Assembly (NCBI GenBank): GCA_947494545.1
Contig: CANLVH010000010.1
Location: 1 to 64,000, forward strand
DNA from: an uncultured Mesonia sp.
GTDB taxonomy: Bacteria > Bacteroidota > Bacteroidia > Flavobacteriales > Flavobacteriaceae
Length of the DNA: 64,000 nt
Direction of reading: 5' to 3'
The position numbers and the translations under genes were made by a program. Below are positions 25,535 to 35,816 of this stretch, piece by piece. Positions within the stretch are counted from its first letter, which is position 1. Every line of letters starts with the position of its first letter. The notes beneath the pieces were generated by a model. The model did not search any database. It saw only the letters and a program-made list of their open reading frames with translations, and had not been told where the DNA came from.

Positions 25535-26987
25535 AAGTATAATTATTATAGGAGCCGGATTTTCTTCGTTAGCAGCAGCGTGTTACTTGGCTAAAAAAGG
25601 CTACCGCGTGCAACTATTTGAAAAAAACGAAAGCGTTGGCGGTCGCGCCAGACAATATAAAGAACAAGGTTTTACGTTTGATATTGGCCCAACTTGGTAT
25701 TGGATGCCGGATGTATTTGAACGTTTTTTCGCAGATTTTGATAAGCAAACTAAAGATTATTATGAGTTGCAAAAACTGAGTCCTGCTTACAAGGTTTTTT
25801 TTGGTGAAAACGATAGCATTACTATTGGTGATACCTTAGAAAAAATCTGCACTGCTTTTGAAGAAATAGAACCTGGAAGCTCTGTACAATTAAGAAAATT
25901 TATTGCCAAAGCAGAAGATAATTACAAGATAGCCATTAAAGATTTGGTTTACCGGCCGGGTGTTTCGCCTTTAGAATTAATTACGCCCGAAACCGTAAAA
26001 AAATTAGATCAATTTTTTAGTACTATCGCTAAAGAAGTCCGCAAAGGTTTTAAAAATCCAAAATTGGTACAGGTGTTAGAGTTTCCGGTCTTGTTTTTAG
26101 GTGCTAAACCGTCAGACACGCCGGCATTTTATAGCTTTATGAATTTTGCAGATTTTGGTTTGGGTACTTGGCACCCCAAAGGAGGAATGTTTCAAGTAAT
26201 TTTGGCAATGAAGAAATTAGCCGAATCTTTGGGTGTAGAAATAACTACAAATGCTTCGGTAGAAAAAATTGAAGTAGCAGATAAAGCAGTAAAATCTGTA
26301 CGCATAAATGGCAAAGATTATCCTGCAGATATTATTTTGAGCGGTGCAGATTACCATCATACCGAAAGTTTATTGGATGTTGCATACCGGCAATATTCAG
26401 AAAAATATTGGGAGCGGCGCACGTTTGCCCCATCCTGTTTGTTATTTTATGTAGGTTTTGATAAAAAACTAAAAAATGTAGACCATCATACCTTATTTTT
26501 TGATGTTGATTTTGAAAAACACGCAACCGCCATTTACGATAAGCCTAATTGGCCGGAAGAACCTTTGTTTTACGCAAGTTTTCCTTCAAAAACAGACGAT
26601 GATTGTGCTCCCCAAGGTAAGGAAGCGGGCATCTTTTTAATTCCTATAGCACCAGGTATAAAAGATGAACAAGCGTTAAGAGAACGTTATTTTAACAAAA
26701 TAATGCAACGATTTGAGACGCTTACGGGTAACAAAGTGCAAGAAAATATTATATTTAAAAAGAGTTTTTGTGTGAAAGACTTTATAGAAGACTATAATTC
26801 TTACAAAGGCAATGCTTATGGTTTGGCCAACACATTGTTGCAAACCGCATTTTTGCGCCCCAAATTAAAAAGCAAAAAAGTAAAGGGTTTATTTTTTACC
26901 GGACAGCTAACAGTTCCCGGTCCCGGGGTGCCGCCGGCATTAATTTCGGGAAAATTAGTAGCAGATTTAATTGAAAACCACCACTAA
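25527..26987 (+). CDS. crtI: Phytoene desaturase
   Basis: CrtI (486 aa) introduces double bonds into phytoene to make lycopene, using FAD at the membrane. The dinucleotide-binding loop is IIIGAGFSSLAAA (GxGxxS form, common in flavobacterial CrtI), followed by LFEKNESVGGRARQY and the substrate-region FDIGPTWYWMPDVFERFF. The C-terminal FAD motif GLFFTGQLTVPGPGVPPALISG is complete. The start ATG at 25527 overlaps the end of the regulator gene, and crtB starts 4 bp after the crtI stop, indicating tight translational coupling. Confidence 0.95.
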   Translation: MTKSIIIIGAGFSSLAAACYLAKKGYRVQLFEKNESVGGRARQYKEQGFTFDIGPTWYWMPDVFERFFADFDKQTKDYYELQKLSPAYKVFFGENDSITIGDTLEKICTAFEEIEPGSSVQLRKFIAKAEDNYKIAIKDLVYRPGVSPLELITPETVKKLDQFFSTIAKEVRKGFKNPKLVQVLEFPVLFLGAKPSDTPAFYSFMNFADFGLGTWHPKGGMFQVILAMKKLAESLGVEITTNASVEKIEVADKAVKSVRINGKDYPADIILSGADYHHTESLLDVAYRQYSEKYWERRTFAPSCLLFYVGFDKKLKNVDHHTLFFDVDFEKHATAIYDKPNWPEEPLFYASFPSKTDDDCAPQGKEAGIFLIPIAPGIKDEQALRERYFNKIMQRFETLTGNKVQENIIFKKSFCVKDFIEDYNSYKGNAYGLANTLLQTAFLRPKLKSKKVKGLFFTGQLTVPGPGVPPALISGKLVADLIENHH

Positions 26988-26991
26988 AACT

Positions 26992-27831
26992 ATGAAATCT
27001 ATTTTTGACCACGTTTCGAGGCTTTGCAGTAAAAACGTTACCCAGTCTTACAGCACGTCTTTTTCTTTGGCTACCAAATTGTTGGCACCGTCTATACGCC
27101 AAGACATTTACAATATTTACGGCTTTGTGCGCTTTGCAGACGAAATTGTAGACAGTTTTCACGATTATGACAAAGCGGCGTTGTTAGATAAATTTGAAGA
27201 AGATTTATATTTAGCTATTAAAGATAAAATAAGCCTAAATCCTATTCTAAATTCTTTTCAAGAAACCGTACATAAATATAATATAGAAGAAGATTTGTAT
27301 CACGCTTTTTTAGACAGTATGCGTCTTGATTTACATAAATCTGTTTATTTTTCTGAAGAAGAATATAAAGCGTATATTTACGGTAGCGCAGATGTAGTTG
27401 GTCTAATGTGTTTGAAGGTTTTTGTAAAAGGAAATCAAAAAAAATATGAGGCTTTAAAAGCAGACGCAATGCGCTTGGGTTCTGCTTTTCAAAAAGTTAA
27501 TTTCTTAAGAGATTTGAAAGCAGATTATGAAGATTTGAGTCGTTCTTACTTTCCAAACATAAATATAGAACAGTTAGACGAGCAAGGTAAAGAACGCATT
27601 ATTAATGAGATAGATGCAGATTTTAAACAAGCTTTAAAAGGTATTTTAAAATTGCCCGTAGAAGCAAAATTAGGAGTTTATACTGCATATATTTACTATT
27701 CTAAATTATTATATAAACTAAAGAAAACACCTTCTACGCAAATTAGAACTAAACGCATACGAGTACCAGATTATCAAAAGGCAGGATTGTTGTGCAAATG
27801 CTATTTGTCTTATAGATTTAAATTAATTTAG
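26992..27831 (+). CDS. crtB: Phytoene synthase
   Basis: CrtB (279 aa from the ATG at 26992) joins two geranylgeranyl diphosphates head to head to form phytoene. The two Asp-rich metal-binding motifs are present: RFADEIVD near residues 42-49 and FLRDLKADYED near 168-178. The opening FDHVSRLCSKNVTQSYSTSF is typical. A TTG upstream at 26971 is in frame but lies inside crtI, and I prefer the ATG. The stop TAG is followed after 2 bases by the crtZ ATG. No geranylgeranyl diphosphate synthase gene lies in the cluster, so that precursor comes from elsewhere. Confidence 0.95.
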   Translation: MKSIFDHVSRLCSKNVTQSYSTSFSLATKLLAPSIRQDIYNIYGFVRFADEIVDSFHDYDKAALLDKFEEDLYLAIKDKISLNPILNSFQETVHKYNIEEDLYHAFLDSMRLDLHKSVYFSEEEYKAYIYGSADVVGLMCLKVFVKGNQKKYEALKADAMRLGSAFQKVNFLRDLKADYEDLSRSYFPNINIEQLDEQGKERIINEIDADFKQALKGILKLPVEAKLGVYTAYIYYSKLLYKLKKTPSTQIRTKRIRVPDYQKAGLLCKCYLSYRFKLI

Positions 27832-27833
27832 TG

Positions 27834-28286
27834 ATGCAAACATTATATTGGATACTAATTTTCTTTACTACCTTTTTCTTTATGGAATTTATGGCGTGGT
27901 TTACCCATAAATACATAATGCATGGTTTTTTATGGAGTTTGCACAAAGATCACCACCATAAAGACCACGGCAGTTGGTGGGAGCGCAACGATTTATTTTT
28001 TGTGTTTTATGCCTTGGTAAGCATTGGCTGTTTTTTACTTTGGAAATACGAAAATGTATGGTTTACCTTACCAATCGGATTAGGAATTTTAGCTTACGGA
28101 ATTGCCTATTTTACCGTGCACGACATCTTTATTCACCAACGCTTTAAGCTGTTTAGAAACGCCAACAATTGGTACGCCCGCGGCATAAGACGCGCGCACA
28201 AAATTCATCACAAACATCTTGGGAAAGAAGACAGCGAAAATTTTGGAATGCTCATTGTTCCTTTCAAATATTTTAAACGCAAATAG
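27834..28286 (+). CDS. crtZ: Beta-carotene hydroxylase
   Basis: CrtZ (150 aa) is a di-iron membrane enzyme that hydroxylates both rings of beta-carotene to give zeaxanthin. The histidine clusters are WFTHKYIMHG, HKDHHHKDH, FIHQRF and RAHKIHHKH, in the correct order between hydrophobic segments. The ATG at 27834 is preferred over a GTG three bases earlier that overlaps the crtB stop. The gene lies between crtB (2 bp) and crtY (18 bp), so all are one transcript. No crtW ketolase is present, so the pathway should stop at zeaxanthin. Confidence 0.94.
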   Translation: MQTLYWILIFFTTFFFMEFMAWFTHKYIMHGFLWSLHKDHHHKDHGSWWERNDLFFVFYALVSIGCFLLWKYENVWFTLPIGLGILAYGIAYFTVHDIFIHQRFKLFRNANNWYARGIRRAHKIHHKHLGKEDSENFGMLIVPFKYFKRK

Positions 28287-28304
28287 TTTGTAATTCTCTT
28301 TTTT

Positions 28305-29447
28305 ATGACATCGCAAAGCTTCGATTATATAATTGTAGGCAACGGCTTGGCAGGTTTGCAACTAGGATTGCGTCTGGCAAGCGATTCTTTTTTTGCTTTT
28401 AAAAAAATAGCGCTTATCGATAAATCGGCTAAAACCGAAAACGATAAAACTTGGTGTTTTTGGGAAAAAGGTCACGGGAAATGGCAAGACATTGTTTATA
28501 AAACTTGGGAGCACGGGCTTTTCCTTTCGGAAGAAAAAAGAGTAGAATTAGACCTTGCGCCTTATTATTATAAAATGATTAGGTCCGGCGATTTTTATAA
28601 TTACTGCAAAACAAAATTAAAAACTTTTTCCAACGTAAGTTTTATTGAAGAAGAAGTTACAGATGTAGAAGAAAAGCAAGAAGTAGAAGTAATTACAAAA
28701 CAACAAACTTACCAAGCAAAACACGTTTTTGACAGTCGGTTGCCCAAAGCTTTTTCAGTAAAAGCAAAGTCCAGCATCAGCATTCAGCAGCATTTTAAAG
28801 GTTGGCTAATAGAGACCAAACAAGAAGCTTTTGACCCCGAGCAATTTGTGATGATGGACTTTAGCTTGCGCCATAGAGAAAGCACTAGTTTCGGTTATAT
28901 TTTACCCTTAACCGATAAAAAAGCCTTGGTAGAATACACTTTTTTTACGCCTTTTTTGGTGGAAGATCAGACTTATGATGCCTTGCTAAAAGAATACATA
29001 GAAACACGTTTAAATTTACACAATTACAAAATATCCGAAACCGAAAAAGGAAATATCCCCATGACCAATTTTCCTTTTTATAAGTACCACTCAGAAAAAA
29101 TAACCAAAATAGGCACTGCGGGAGGCTGGGTAAAACCTGCAACCGGTTATAGCTTTAAATTTACGGAAAAAAAAGTTGAGCAAATAATTTACAACCTAAA
29201 AAATAACCGCAATCCGGCGGCGCAATTACAACAAAAGAAATATCCGTTTTACGATAAAATTTATTTGAGTGTTTTAGCCAATCATAACCATAAAGGGAAA
29301 TGGCTTTTTGAGAATTTTTATGAGAAAAACGAAATTCAAGACATTTTTAAATACTTAGATGAAGAAACCAGCCTAACCGAAGATTTTAAAATTATGAAAA
29401 GCTTATTTTCATTTGAATTTATCCAGGCTTTTTTTAGGACACTTTAA
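28305..29447 (+). CDS. crtY: Lycopene beta-cyclase
   Basis: CrtY (380 aa) converts lycopene to beta-carotene. The N-terminal nucleotide-binding motif YIIVGNGLAGLQLGLRL and the conserved DKTWCFWEKG block at about residues 47-56 are characteristic. Further on are the family features FDSRLP (about 141-146), QQHFKGW, FVMMDFSLRH and FSYILPL-like text (FGYILPLTDKKALVEYTFF), and GTAGGWVKPATGYSF, part of the FAD-binding end. It is the last gene of the carotenoid operon and ends 4 bp from the convergent tlpA-like gene. Confidence 0.94.
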   Translation: MTSQSFDYIIVGNGLAGLQLGLRLASDSFFAFKKIALIDKSAKTENDKTWCFWEKGHGKWQDIVYKTWEHGLFLSEEKRVELDLAPYYYKMIRSGDFYNYCKTKLKTFSNVSFIEEEVTDVEEKQEVEVITKQQTYQAKHVFDSRLPKAFSVKAKSSISIQQHFKGWLIETKQEAFDPEQFVMMDFSLRHRESTSFGYILPLTDKKALVEYTFFTPFLVEDQTYDALLKEYIETRLNLHNYKISETEKGNIPMTNFPFYKYHSEKITKIGTAGGWVKPATGYSFKFTEKKVEQIIYNLKNNRNPAAQLQQKKYPFYDKIYLSVLANHNHKGKWLFENFYEKNEIQDIFKYLDEETSLTEDFKIMKSLFSFEFIQAFFRTL

Positions 29448-29451
29448 ATGT

Positions 29452-30009
29452 TTATTGCAAAAGTTCGTCTAGCAATTTTCGTGTTTTTTCTCCATTCCAA
29501 TTAGCCGTTCCGGTTTTATCTACTACAATTTTCCCTTCTTTATTTATAATGTATGTTGTGGGCAAAGAATAACCGTTTAACGGCTTTGGTAAAGCAGATA
29601 CGCTGTAAAATACCGGCAAGTTATAATCGTGTTTAGCAAAAAACGTGTCTATTCTTTCGGGTTCGTCGTTGGTAATAAAATAAAAATCTACTTTCTCTCC
29701 ATAATCGTTATAAAGCGCTTGCAAGTCCGGCATTTCTGCAATGCACGGCGGACACCAAGTAGCCCAAAAATTAATGAGCACTACCCTATTTTTAGATTTT
29801 TGAAAAGCGTGCAGTTCTCCTTGTGTATCTTGTAATTGCCAGTTGTACGTACTTATTTCCCGTTGGTTTTCTTCCGCTACGACGGAAGGAGAAAAAGCAA
29901 TAAGCTTATGAATAGCAACCTGAATGGGTTTTCTGGTAACCGGTAATAGTAAAATGAGCATAAATAGGAGAAACAAAATGTTTTTCCAATGTTTTTTTAA
30001 AAACTTCAT
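29452..30009 (-). CDS. TlpA-family membrane-anchored thioredoxin
   Basis: A 185-aa protein with an N-terminal membrane anchor (NILFLLFMLILLLPV) and a thioredoxin fold facing the periplasm. The redox motif is FWATWCPPCIAEMP, with Cys around residues 85 and 88. The later cis-Pro region is SLPTTYIINKEG. Such TlpA/ResA-type proteins reduce disulfides, for example of apocytochrome c or other envelope proteins. The specific partner is not evident; no cytochrome maturation genes lie nearby. It is convergent with crtY and downstream of the aconitase terminator, so it is probably a single-gene unit. Confidence 0.9.
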   Translation of the reverse strand: MKFLKKHWKNILFLLFMLILLLPVTRKPIQVAIHKLIAFSPSVVAEENQREISTYNWQLQDTQGELHAFQKSKNRVVLINFWATWCPPCIAEMPDLQALYNDYGEKVDFYFITNDEPERIDTFFAKHDYNLPVFYSVSALPKPLNGYSLPTTYIINKEGKIVVDKTGTANWNGEKTRKLLDELLQ

Positions 30010-30022
30010 AACGAGACAAATT

Positions 30023-30062
30023 AAAAAAGGCCGCCTTATAACTTTAAAAATTATAGGCGGCC
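30023..30062 (-). terminator. Terminator after aconitase
   Basis: GGCCGCC (30029-30035) pairs with GGCGGCC (30056-30062), extended by an AT stem with one bulge, and a run of T follows on the minus strand. It lies 27 bp past the aconitase stop codon. Confidence 0.88.
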
Positions 30063-30088
30063 TAGTTCTTAAAACAAATACTTAGCAA

Positions 30089-32356
30089 TTATGCTGCATT
30101 CATTTTCTTAATCATATTTAAGGCAGAACCTTCTTTATACCATTCTATCTGATTCTTGTTGTAGGTATGGTTGGTTTTAATGATATCTTTTGTACCATCT
30201 TCGTGCACTACCTCTACCGTAATTGGTTTTCCTTCCGCAAAGTCTTCCAAATCGGTGAAATTAAAAGTGTCATTCTCTTGAATTTTATCGTAATCACTTT
30301 CATTTTCGAAGGTAAGCGCTAACATACCTTGCTTTTTCAGGTTGGTCTCGTGAATACGGGCAAAAGATTTTACCAACACCACTTTTACACCTAAGTGTCT
30401 TGGCTCCATTGCCGCGTGCTCTCTAGAAGAACCTTCGCCATAGTTATGATCTCCTACTACAACCGTTGGAATATTTTTTTCTTTATATTCTCTTTGTACA
30501 TCCGGTACGCCGCCATACTCCCCGGTAAGTTGACTTTTAACGAAATTGGTTTTCATATTAAAAGCATTTACCGCTCCAATTAGACAGTTGTTAGAAATAT
30601 TGTCTAAATGACCACGGTAGCGTAGCCAAGGTCCGGCCATAGAAATATGGTCTGTGGTACATTTGCCGTGTGCTTTAATTAGCAACTTAGCATCGGTAAT
30701 ATTTTTACCATCCCAAGGCTCAAACGGGGTTAATAATTGTAAACGCTCAGAATCTTCTGCTACATCTACTTTTACGCTACTACCATCTTCTTTAGGCGGT
30801 ACATAACCATTTTCTTTTACCTCAAAACCTTCTGGCGGCAACTCTATACCGCGTGGCTCGTCTAACATTACTTCTTCGCCGTCTTCGTTGATAAGTTTAT
30901 CGCGCGTAGGATCAAAATCTAATCTTCCCGAAATTGCAATTGCGGCTACCATTTCTGGAGAACCTACAAATGCGTGTGTATTTGGGTTACCATCTGCACG
31001 TTTAGAAAAATTACGGTTAAACGAGTGCACAATGGTATTTTTTTCGTCACCTTTACGGTCGCTTCTATCCCACTGGCCAATACAAGGTCCGCAGGCATTG
31101 GTAAATACGGTAGCATCTAAATCTTCAAAGATTTTTAGAAGTCCGTCTCTATCTGCGGTAAATCTAATTTGCTCAGAACCCGGATTGATACCAAAATCTG
31201 ATTTTGGTTTTAATTTTTTATCTAACGCTTGTTTTGCAATAGAAGCTGCTCGCGTTAAATCTTCGTAAGAAGAGTTGGTACAAGAACCAATCAAGCCCCA
31301 ATCTACATTTATTGGCCAATCGCTTTCTTTAGCTTTTACGCTCATTTCTGAAATAGGCGTAGCTAAATCTGGCGTAAACGGACCGTTTAAATGTGGTTTT
31401 AATTCTGATAAATCAATTTCGATAACCTCATCAAAATATTTTTCCGGATTTTCGTATACTTCGTTATCACCGGTTAAATATTCTCTTACTTCGTTAGCAG
31501 CATCTGCTACATCATTACGATCTGTGGCACGTAAAAAACGTTCCATAGAGTCGTCATAACCAAATGTAGAAGTAGTTGCGCCAATTTCTGCGCCCATATT
31601 ACAAATGGTTCCTTTACCTGTACAAGATAAGGCTTTTGCGCCCGGACCAAAATATTCTACAATTGCTCCGGTCCCTCCTTTTACGGTTAAAATTCCCGCA
31701 ACCTTTAAAATAACATCTTTAGAAGCTGTCCAGCCATTTAAGCTACCGGTAAGTTTTACACCAATTTGTCTAGGAAATTTAAGTTCCCACGGCATTCCGG
31801 CCATTACGTCTACGGCATCTGCGCCGCCAACTCCAACAGCAACCATACCCAATCCACCGGCATTAACGGTGTGCGAATCGGTTCCTATCATCATTCCGCC
31901 GGGAAATGCATAATTTTCTAACACCACTTGGTGTATAATTCCTGCGCCGGGTTTCCAGAAACCTATTCCGTATTTGTTAGAAACAGAACCTAAGAAATCA
32001 AAAACCTCGTTACTGGTTTCGTTAGCGCGCTTTAAATCTTTTTCTGCACCTTGCTTTGCTTGTATAAGGTGATCGCAATGTACGGTGGTTGGTACTTCTA
32101 CCTTATCTTTACCCGCTTGCATAAACTGTAACAACGCCATTTGTGCGGTTGCATCTTGACAAGCAATTCTGTCCGGTGCAAAATTTACATAATCTTTTCC
32201 TCTTTCATAAGCTTGTGAAGGCTTACCATCCCAAAGGTGGGAGTAAAGTATTTTTTCTGAAAGCGTTAGCGGTTTGCCTACAACTTCACGTGCTTTATCT
32301 ACGCGCTCGGCAATTTGGCTATACACTTTCTTAATCATATCAATATCGTATGCCAT
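30089..32356 (-). CDS. acn: Aconitate hydratase
   Basis: Aconitase (755 aa) interconverts citrate and isocitrate in the citric acid cycle through a [4Fe-4S] cluster. The cluster cysteines are visible in [15 protein letters not shown] and [15 protein letters not shown], and the C-terminal swivel domain has [15 protein letters not shown]. The N-terminal [27 protein letters not shown] and [17 protein letters not shown] text ([16 protein letters not shown]) complete the picture. The length and sequence resemble the mitochondrial-type enzyme common in Bacteroidota rather than E. coli AcnA or AcnB. It appears monocistronic, with 230 bp of AT-rich sequence upstream. Confidence 0.95.
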   Translation of the reverse strand: MAYDIDMIKKVYSQIAERVDKAREVVGKPLTLSEKILYSHLWDGKPSQAYERGKDYVNFAPDRIACQDATAQMALLQFMQAGKDKVEVPTTVHCDHLIQAKQGAEKDLKRANETSNEVFDFLGSVSNKYGIGFWKPGAGIIHQVVLENYAFPGGMMIGTDSHTVNAGGLGMVAVGVGGADAVDVMAGMPWELKFPRQIGVKLTGSLNGWTASKDVILKVAGILTVKGGTGAIVEYFGPGAKALSCTGKGTICNMGAEIGATTSTFGYDDSMERFLRATDRNDVADAANEVREYLTGDNEVYENPEKYFDEVIEIDLSELKPHLNGPFTPDLATPISEMSVKAKESDWPINVDWGLIGSCTNSSYEDLTRAASIAKQALDKKLKPKSDFGINPGSEQIRFTADRDGLLKIFEDLDATVFTNACGPCIGQWDRSDRKGDEKNTIVHSFNRNFSKRADGNPNTHAFVGSPEMVAAIAISGRLDFDPTRDKLINEDGEEVMLDEPRGIELPPEGFEVKENGYVPPKEDGSSVKVDVAEDSERLQLLTPFEPWDGKNITDAKLLIKAHGKCTTDHISMAGPWLRYRGHLDNISNNCLIGAVNAFNMKTNFVKSQLTGEYGGVPDVQREYKEKNIPTVVVGDHNYGEGSSREHAAMEPRHLGVKVVLVKSFARIHETNLKKQGMLALTFENESDYDKIQENDTFNFTDLEDFAEGKPITVEVVHEDGTKDIIKTNHTYNKNQIEWYKEGSALNMIKKMNAA

Positions 32357-32587
32357 AATTTTTTGTTTTTTTGAACTGTCGCGAAATTAAACAATTTAAA
32401 TGAATTTTAAAAATGTGTAGTCTTTTTAGCTTTTCATTTAGAAAAAATCATAGAAATAGATAAATCGTTAATTATAATGAATATAAATAAGCAATTATTT
32501 CTTAAAAATTATTAATTTGATAATTTGAATAGGAAATAATAGGATTTTGATAAAAAACCCTATGGCTTTTTGGTAAAACCGTGTTTA

Positions 32588-33541
32588 TTATAGCAATTTT
32601 TGAATAATATATTTTTCGGTATAGCCTTCTGCTTCTGCTTTATAATTTTTAATCACTCTATGCCGTAAAATACCGTAAGCTACGGCTTGCACATCTTCTA
32701 TATCCGGAGAGAATTTACCTCTGCTCGCCGCATGGGTTTTTGCAGCTAATATAAGGTTTTGTGATGCTCTTGGGCCGGCTCCCCAATCTATATATTCTTT
32801 TACCAAATCTGCTGCAAACTGCCCGTTTGGTCTTGTTTTAGAAACCAGTTTTACCGCGTATTCTATCACATTATCTGCCACCGGAATTTTACGAATAAGC
32901 TGTTGAAAATCTATAATTTCTTGTGCGGTAAATAAAGAATTAATCGTTGGTTTTTCAGTAGAAGTAGTATTTTTTACCACATTTACTTCCTCTTCAAAAC
33001 TTGGGTATTGCAAATGAATAGAAAACATAAACCGGTCTAATTGTGCTTCCGGTAACGGATATGTTCCTTCTTGCTCAATAGGGTTTTGGGTAGCAAGCAC
33101 AAAATAAGGTTCTGCCAATTTATAGTTTTTCCCGGCAACGGTTACTGCTTTTTCTTGCATTGCTTCCAGTAAGGCTGCTTGGGTTTTTGGCGGCGTACGG
33201 TTAATCTCGTCGGCTAGAATTATGTTCGAAAAAATTGGGCCTTTAAGGAATTTAAAATGTCTGCTTTCATCTAAAATTTCAGAACCTAAAATATCACTCG
33301 GCATCAAATCCGGCGTAAATTGAATACGCTTGAAATCTAAACCTAATGCTTGTGAGATAGTATTTACCATTAAAGTCTTTGCTAAGCCGGGCACACCAAT
33401 TAATAGCGCGTGCCCGCCAGAAAATACAGATAATAGAATCTCGTCTACCACCGTCTCTTGTCCAACAATCACCTTGGCTATTTCTTGTTTTAAGCCTTTA
33501 TATTTTTGTACAAAATCTTTAATTGCCTCTACCTCAGACAT
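32588..33541 (-). CDS. MoxR-family AAA+ ATPase
   Basis: A 317-aa MoxR ATPase. The Walker A loop GVPGLAKT is at residues 49-56, Walker B with sensor is ILADEINRTPPKTQAALLEAMQE at about 106-128, and the ATQNPIEQEGTYPLPEAQLDRF stretch is a MoxR signature. These chaperone-like ATPases usually work with a DUF58 and VWA-domain partner. Here the gene is the last of an operon with three periplasmic folding factors, and it starts 3 bp from the SurA-like gene's stop. No DUF58 or VWA genes follow in the 230 bp before aconitase, so its client is not local. Confidence 0.93.
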   Translation of the reverse strand: MSEVEAIKDFVQKYKGLKQEIAKVIVGQETVVDEILLSVFSGGHALLIGVPGLAKTLMVNTISQALGLDFKRIQFTPDLMPSDILGSEILDESRHFKFLKGPIFSNIILADEINRTPPKTQAALLEAMQEKAVTVAGKNYKLAEPYFVLATQNPIEQEGTYPLPEAQLDRFMFSIHLQYPSFEEEVNVVKNTTSTEKPTINSLFTAQEIIDFQQLIRKIPVADNVIEYAVKLVSKTRPNGQFAADLVKEYIDWGAGPRASQNLILAAKTHAASRGKFSPDIEDVQAVAYGILRHRVIKNYKAEAEGYTEKYIIQKLL

Positions 33542-33544
33542 AGT

Positions 33545-35002
33545 TTACATTTTTTGCCAATTACTATTAAAATCGCATTCTCTATATTTCCCGTTTATTT
33601 TGATGTAGGTTTCGGCTATGGTTTCTTTTTGCCATTTGTTTATAGCCTTGTATTGCTTTTCGCGTAAAGCTAATTCTTTTATTTTGGAATAATCTTGCGA
33701 ATAATTAGCAATATGCTCTGGGTAGCGATTGGTAACCGTAATTATCTTAAAGAATTTTCTTCCGGTTCTGGTTTGGTCAGACAACACTAAACTTACCTCC
33801 CCTTCGTTTAAGTTTACTACTTGATCGTAAATTATTGGGTCTACTTTGGTAAGTTCAAAACGTGTGTCTCCTGTACTTGGATTTATAAGTTTACCGCCAT
33901 CTCCGCGCGTTTCTTCTTCTTCGGAAAATTTACGTGCAGCTTCATCAAAACTTATATTGCCGTTGGTAATTTCTATGCGAATGCTGTCTATTCTCTTTTT
34001 AGCGGCTTTTACAGTCTCATCTGTCACCTCGGGCATTAATATGATATGACGAATATCTAATTGTTGTCCGCGCATTTTATCTAATTTTACAATATGGTAT
34101 CCAAAATCAGACTTAAAAGGTTTGCTTATTTCGCCTTCACGCAAGCTAAAAGCAATTTGCTTAAAGGTTTTATCTAAAGGATCTTCTCTGGTAATCGTCA
34201 TTTGCCCCCCGCGCGTACTTGTGCCGTCTTGCGAATATAAAACCGCTTTGGTAGCAAAGCTTGCTCCGTTTTCTAAAATATCGTCTCTAATTTCGTTAAG
34301 CTGATCTATTACTTTTTGTTTTTCTTCTTTTGGTATTTTCGGTTTGATTACCAATTGGGCTATTTCTACCTCATCACCAAATTTAGGACGCTTATCTTCC
34401 GGTATTTCTTCAAAAAAAGTACGCACTTCTTCCGGGGTAACCTCTACGTCTTCTATAATTCTGTCTTGCATATTAGTAGCCAGTTCACGCTCTTTATTTA
34501 TGGTGTATAATTCTTTGCGTAAATCTGCCATGCTTTCTTTTCGGTAAAAGTCAAGTAGCTTTTGTTTGCTGCCAATTTGCTGCTCCATTCTAGAAAGCTG
34601 CTGATCTACCATACTGTTTAAACGCGGCGCAGGAACAATAATAGTGGTATCTTGTTCTGCTTTATGGGCGTACAATTTATTTTCTAATAATCTACCTGCC
34701 AATTGACAATCTGTAATATCTTGCGAAGACATTCCTTGATTTTTCATGTCTTCGCGCATTTTGGTAATATCGCTTTCTAAAATAAGATAATCTCCCACCA
34801 CAGCGGCTACACCATCTGCTTTAAAACGCTTAAATGCTTTGGTGCTATCTATTTTAGCAATTGCCGTTTCCGGCGCTTTTTCAGTAACTACCAAAGTGCT
34901 GTCTTTTAAATCTTGCGCGTTAAGGTTTAACGCAAACATCAATAAAGGCAGGCTGCATAGAAGTTTAGTTATAAATTTCAAATCTCTCGTGTTTAAGTGC
35001 AT
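33545..35002 (-). CDS. SurA-like periplasmic peptidyl-prolyl isomerase
   Basis: A 485-aa protein with a signal sequence (KFITKLLCSLPLLMFALNLNAQ), a SurA N-domain (AVVGDYLILESDITKMREDM) and two parvulin modules: one near residues 200-300 (EIAQLVIKPKIP, GGQMTITRED, KPFKSDFGYHIVKLD) and a second near 305-415 (DIRHIILMP, DEAARKFSEEEETRGDGGKL). SurA escorts outer-membrane proteins across the periplasm. The ATG at 35002 overlaps the upstream gene by 38 bp; a TTG at 34981 placing the signal at the very start is an alternative. It sits between a related lipoprotein and moxR in one operon. Confidence 0.9.
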   Translation of the reverse strand: MHLNTRDLKFITKLLCSLPLLMFALNLNAQDLKDSTLVVTEKAPETAIAKIDSTKAFKRFKADGVAAVVGDYLILESDITKMREDMKNQGMSSQDITDCQLAGRLLENKLYAHKAEQDTTIIVPAPRLNSMVDQQLSRMEQQIGSKQKLLDFYRKESMADLRKELYTINKERELATNMQDRIIEDVEVTPEEVRTFFEEIPEDKRPKFGDEVEIAQLVIKPKIPKEEKQKVIDQLNEIRDDILENGASFATKAVLYSQDGTSTRGGQMTITREDPLDKTFKQIAFSLREGEISKPFKSDFGYHIVKLDKMRGQQLDIRHIILMPEVTDETVKAAKKRIDSIRIEITNGNISFDEAARKFSEEEETRGDGGKLINPSTGDTRFELTKVDPIIYDQVVNLNEGEVSLVLSDQTRTGRKFFKIITVTNRYPEHIANYSQDYSKIKELALREKQYKAINKWQKETIAETYIKINGKYRECDFNSNWQKM

Positions 35003-35816
35003 CTTCTGTTATTTCTTTTTCTAATTTTTTAGACAATTCTAATTTTCTGCGGTTAAGCAATATTTGTTTTATGGTTGGTTTTACATATTCTAAAGGCGCT
35101 TCTTCATTTCGCAAAAGTACATCTTTCACTTTAACTAAATAGACATTTGTAGAATCGTTTAGTTGCAAAAATTCTCCTTTTTTCAATGAAACGTCGTTTA
35201 CAGTATCTTTTAAAGGCTTAATTTCTTCGTAAATACTTCTAGCCGTTACCCAAACCGAATCGTTTAAAGCCGCAGCTTTAAAAGATAAAGTCTGGTTTTC
35301 TAAATACTGTTTATCGTCTGTATCAAAACGGTCCAAACGCTCTTTTAATTCTTTTAAATCAGGAAAATCTTGGTCAACATATAAATATCGCAATTTTACC
35401 AATTTTTGATTTAGTTTAAAATTGGCTCTATTGCTTTGGTAGTATTTTTCTATATCTAACGGATTTACCGCAGTATCTATTTGCTGATTTATAACAATAT
35501 CTTTATACGCTTCTATAAATAATTCTTTTCTGTAAGCTTGTACCAAATCTTCAAACTCTTCTTGTTGCTGCTTGGGCAAATTTATTTTGGCTTGGCTCAT
35601 AAAAACCTGTTCTGTTGCCCAACGTCTAATATAATTGTTAACGCGTAGCAAACTATCTTCTTTAGATAGGTTTTCAGGAATTAAACCCTCTAGATCTTCT
35701 TTATATAAATAAGTTTCGTTTACTCGCGCAATGGGTTCGCCAATTTCTTTTTTTTGAAACCACTCACATCCCGAAAGCACAAGCACCAATAGTATGTAGA
35801 AAATCTTATTGCGCAA
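34965..35816 (-). CDS. SurA-related lipoprotein lacking a clear isomerase domain
   Basis: A 283-aa lipoprotein (lipobox VLVLSGC, Cys17). Residues 25-120 look like the chaperone N-domain of SurA-type proteins (IARVNETYLYKEDLEGLIPENL, RRWATEQVFMSQAKINLP), and the rest is helical with a charged C terminus. I see no complete parvulin active site, such as the GxLG/FGYHI pattern of its neighbours, so it may be a chaperone only. It starts 11 bp inside the end of the upstream PPIC gene and its own end overlaps the next gene by 38 bp, which suggests translational coupling in a dedicated outer-membrane-protein biogenesis operon. Confidence 0.8.
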   Translation of the reverse strand: MRNKIFYILLVLVLSGCEWFQKKEIGEPIARVNETYLYKEDLEGLIPENLSKEDSLLRVNNYIRRWATEQVFMSQAKINLPKQQQEEFEDLVQAYRKELFIEAYKDIVINQQIDTAVNPLDIEKYYQSNRANFKLNQKLVKLRYLYVDQDFPDLKELKERLDRFDTDDKQYLENQTLSFKAAALNDSVWVTARSIYEEIKPLKDTVNDVSLKKGEFLQLNDSTNVYLVKVKDVLLRNEEAPLEYVKPTIKQILLNRRKLELSKKLEKEITEDALKHERFEIYN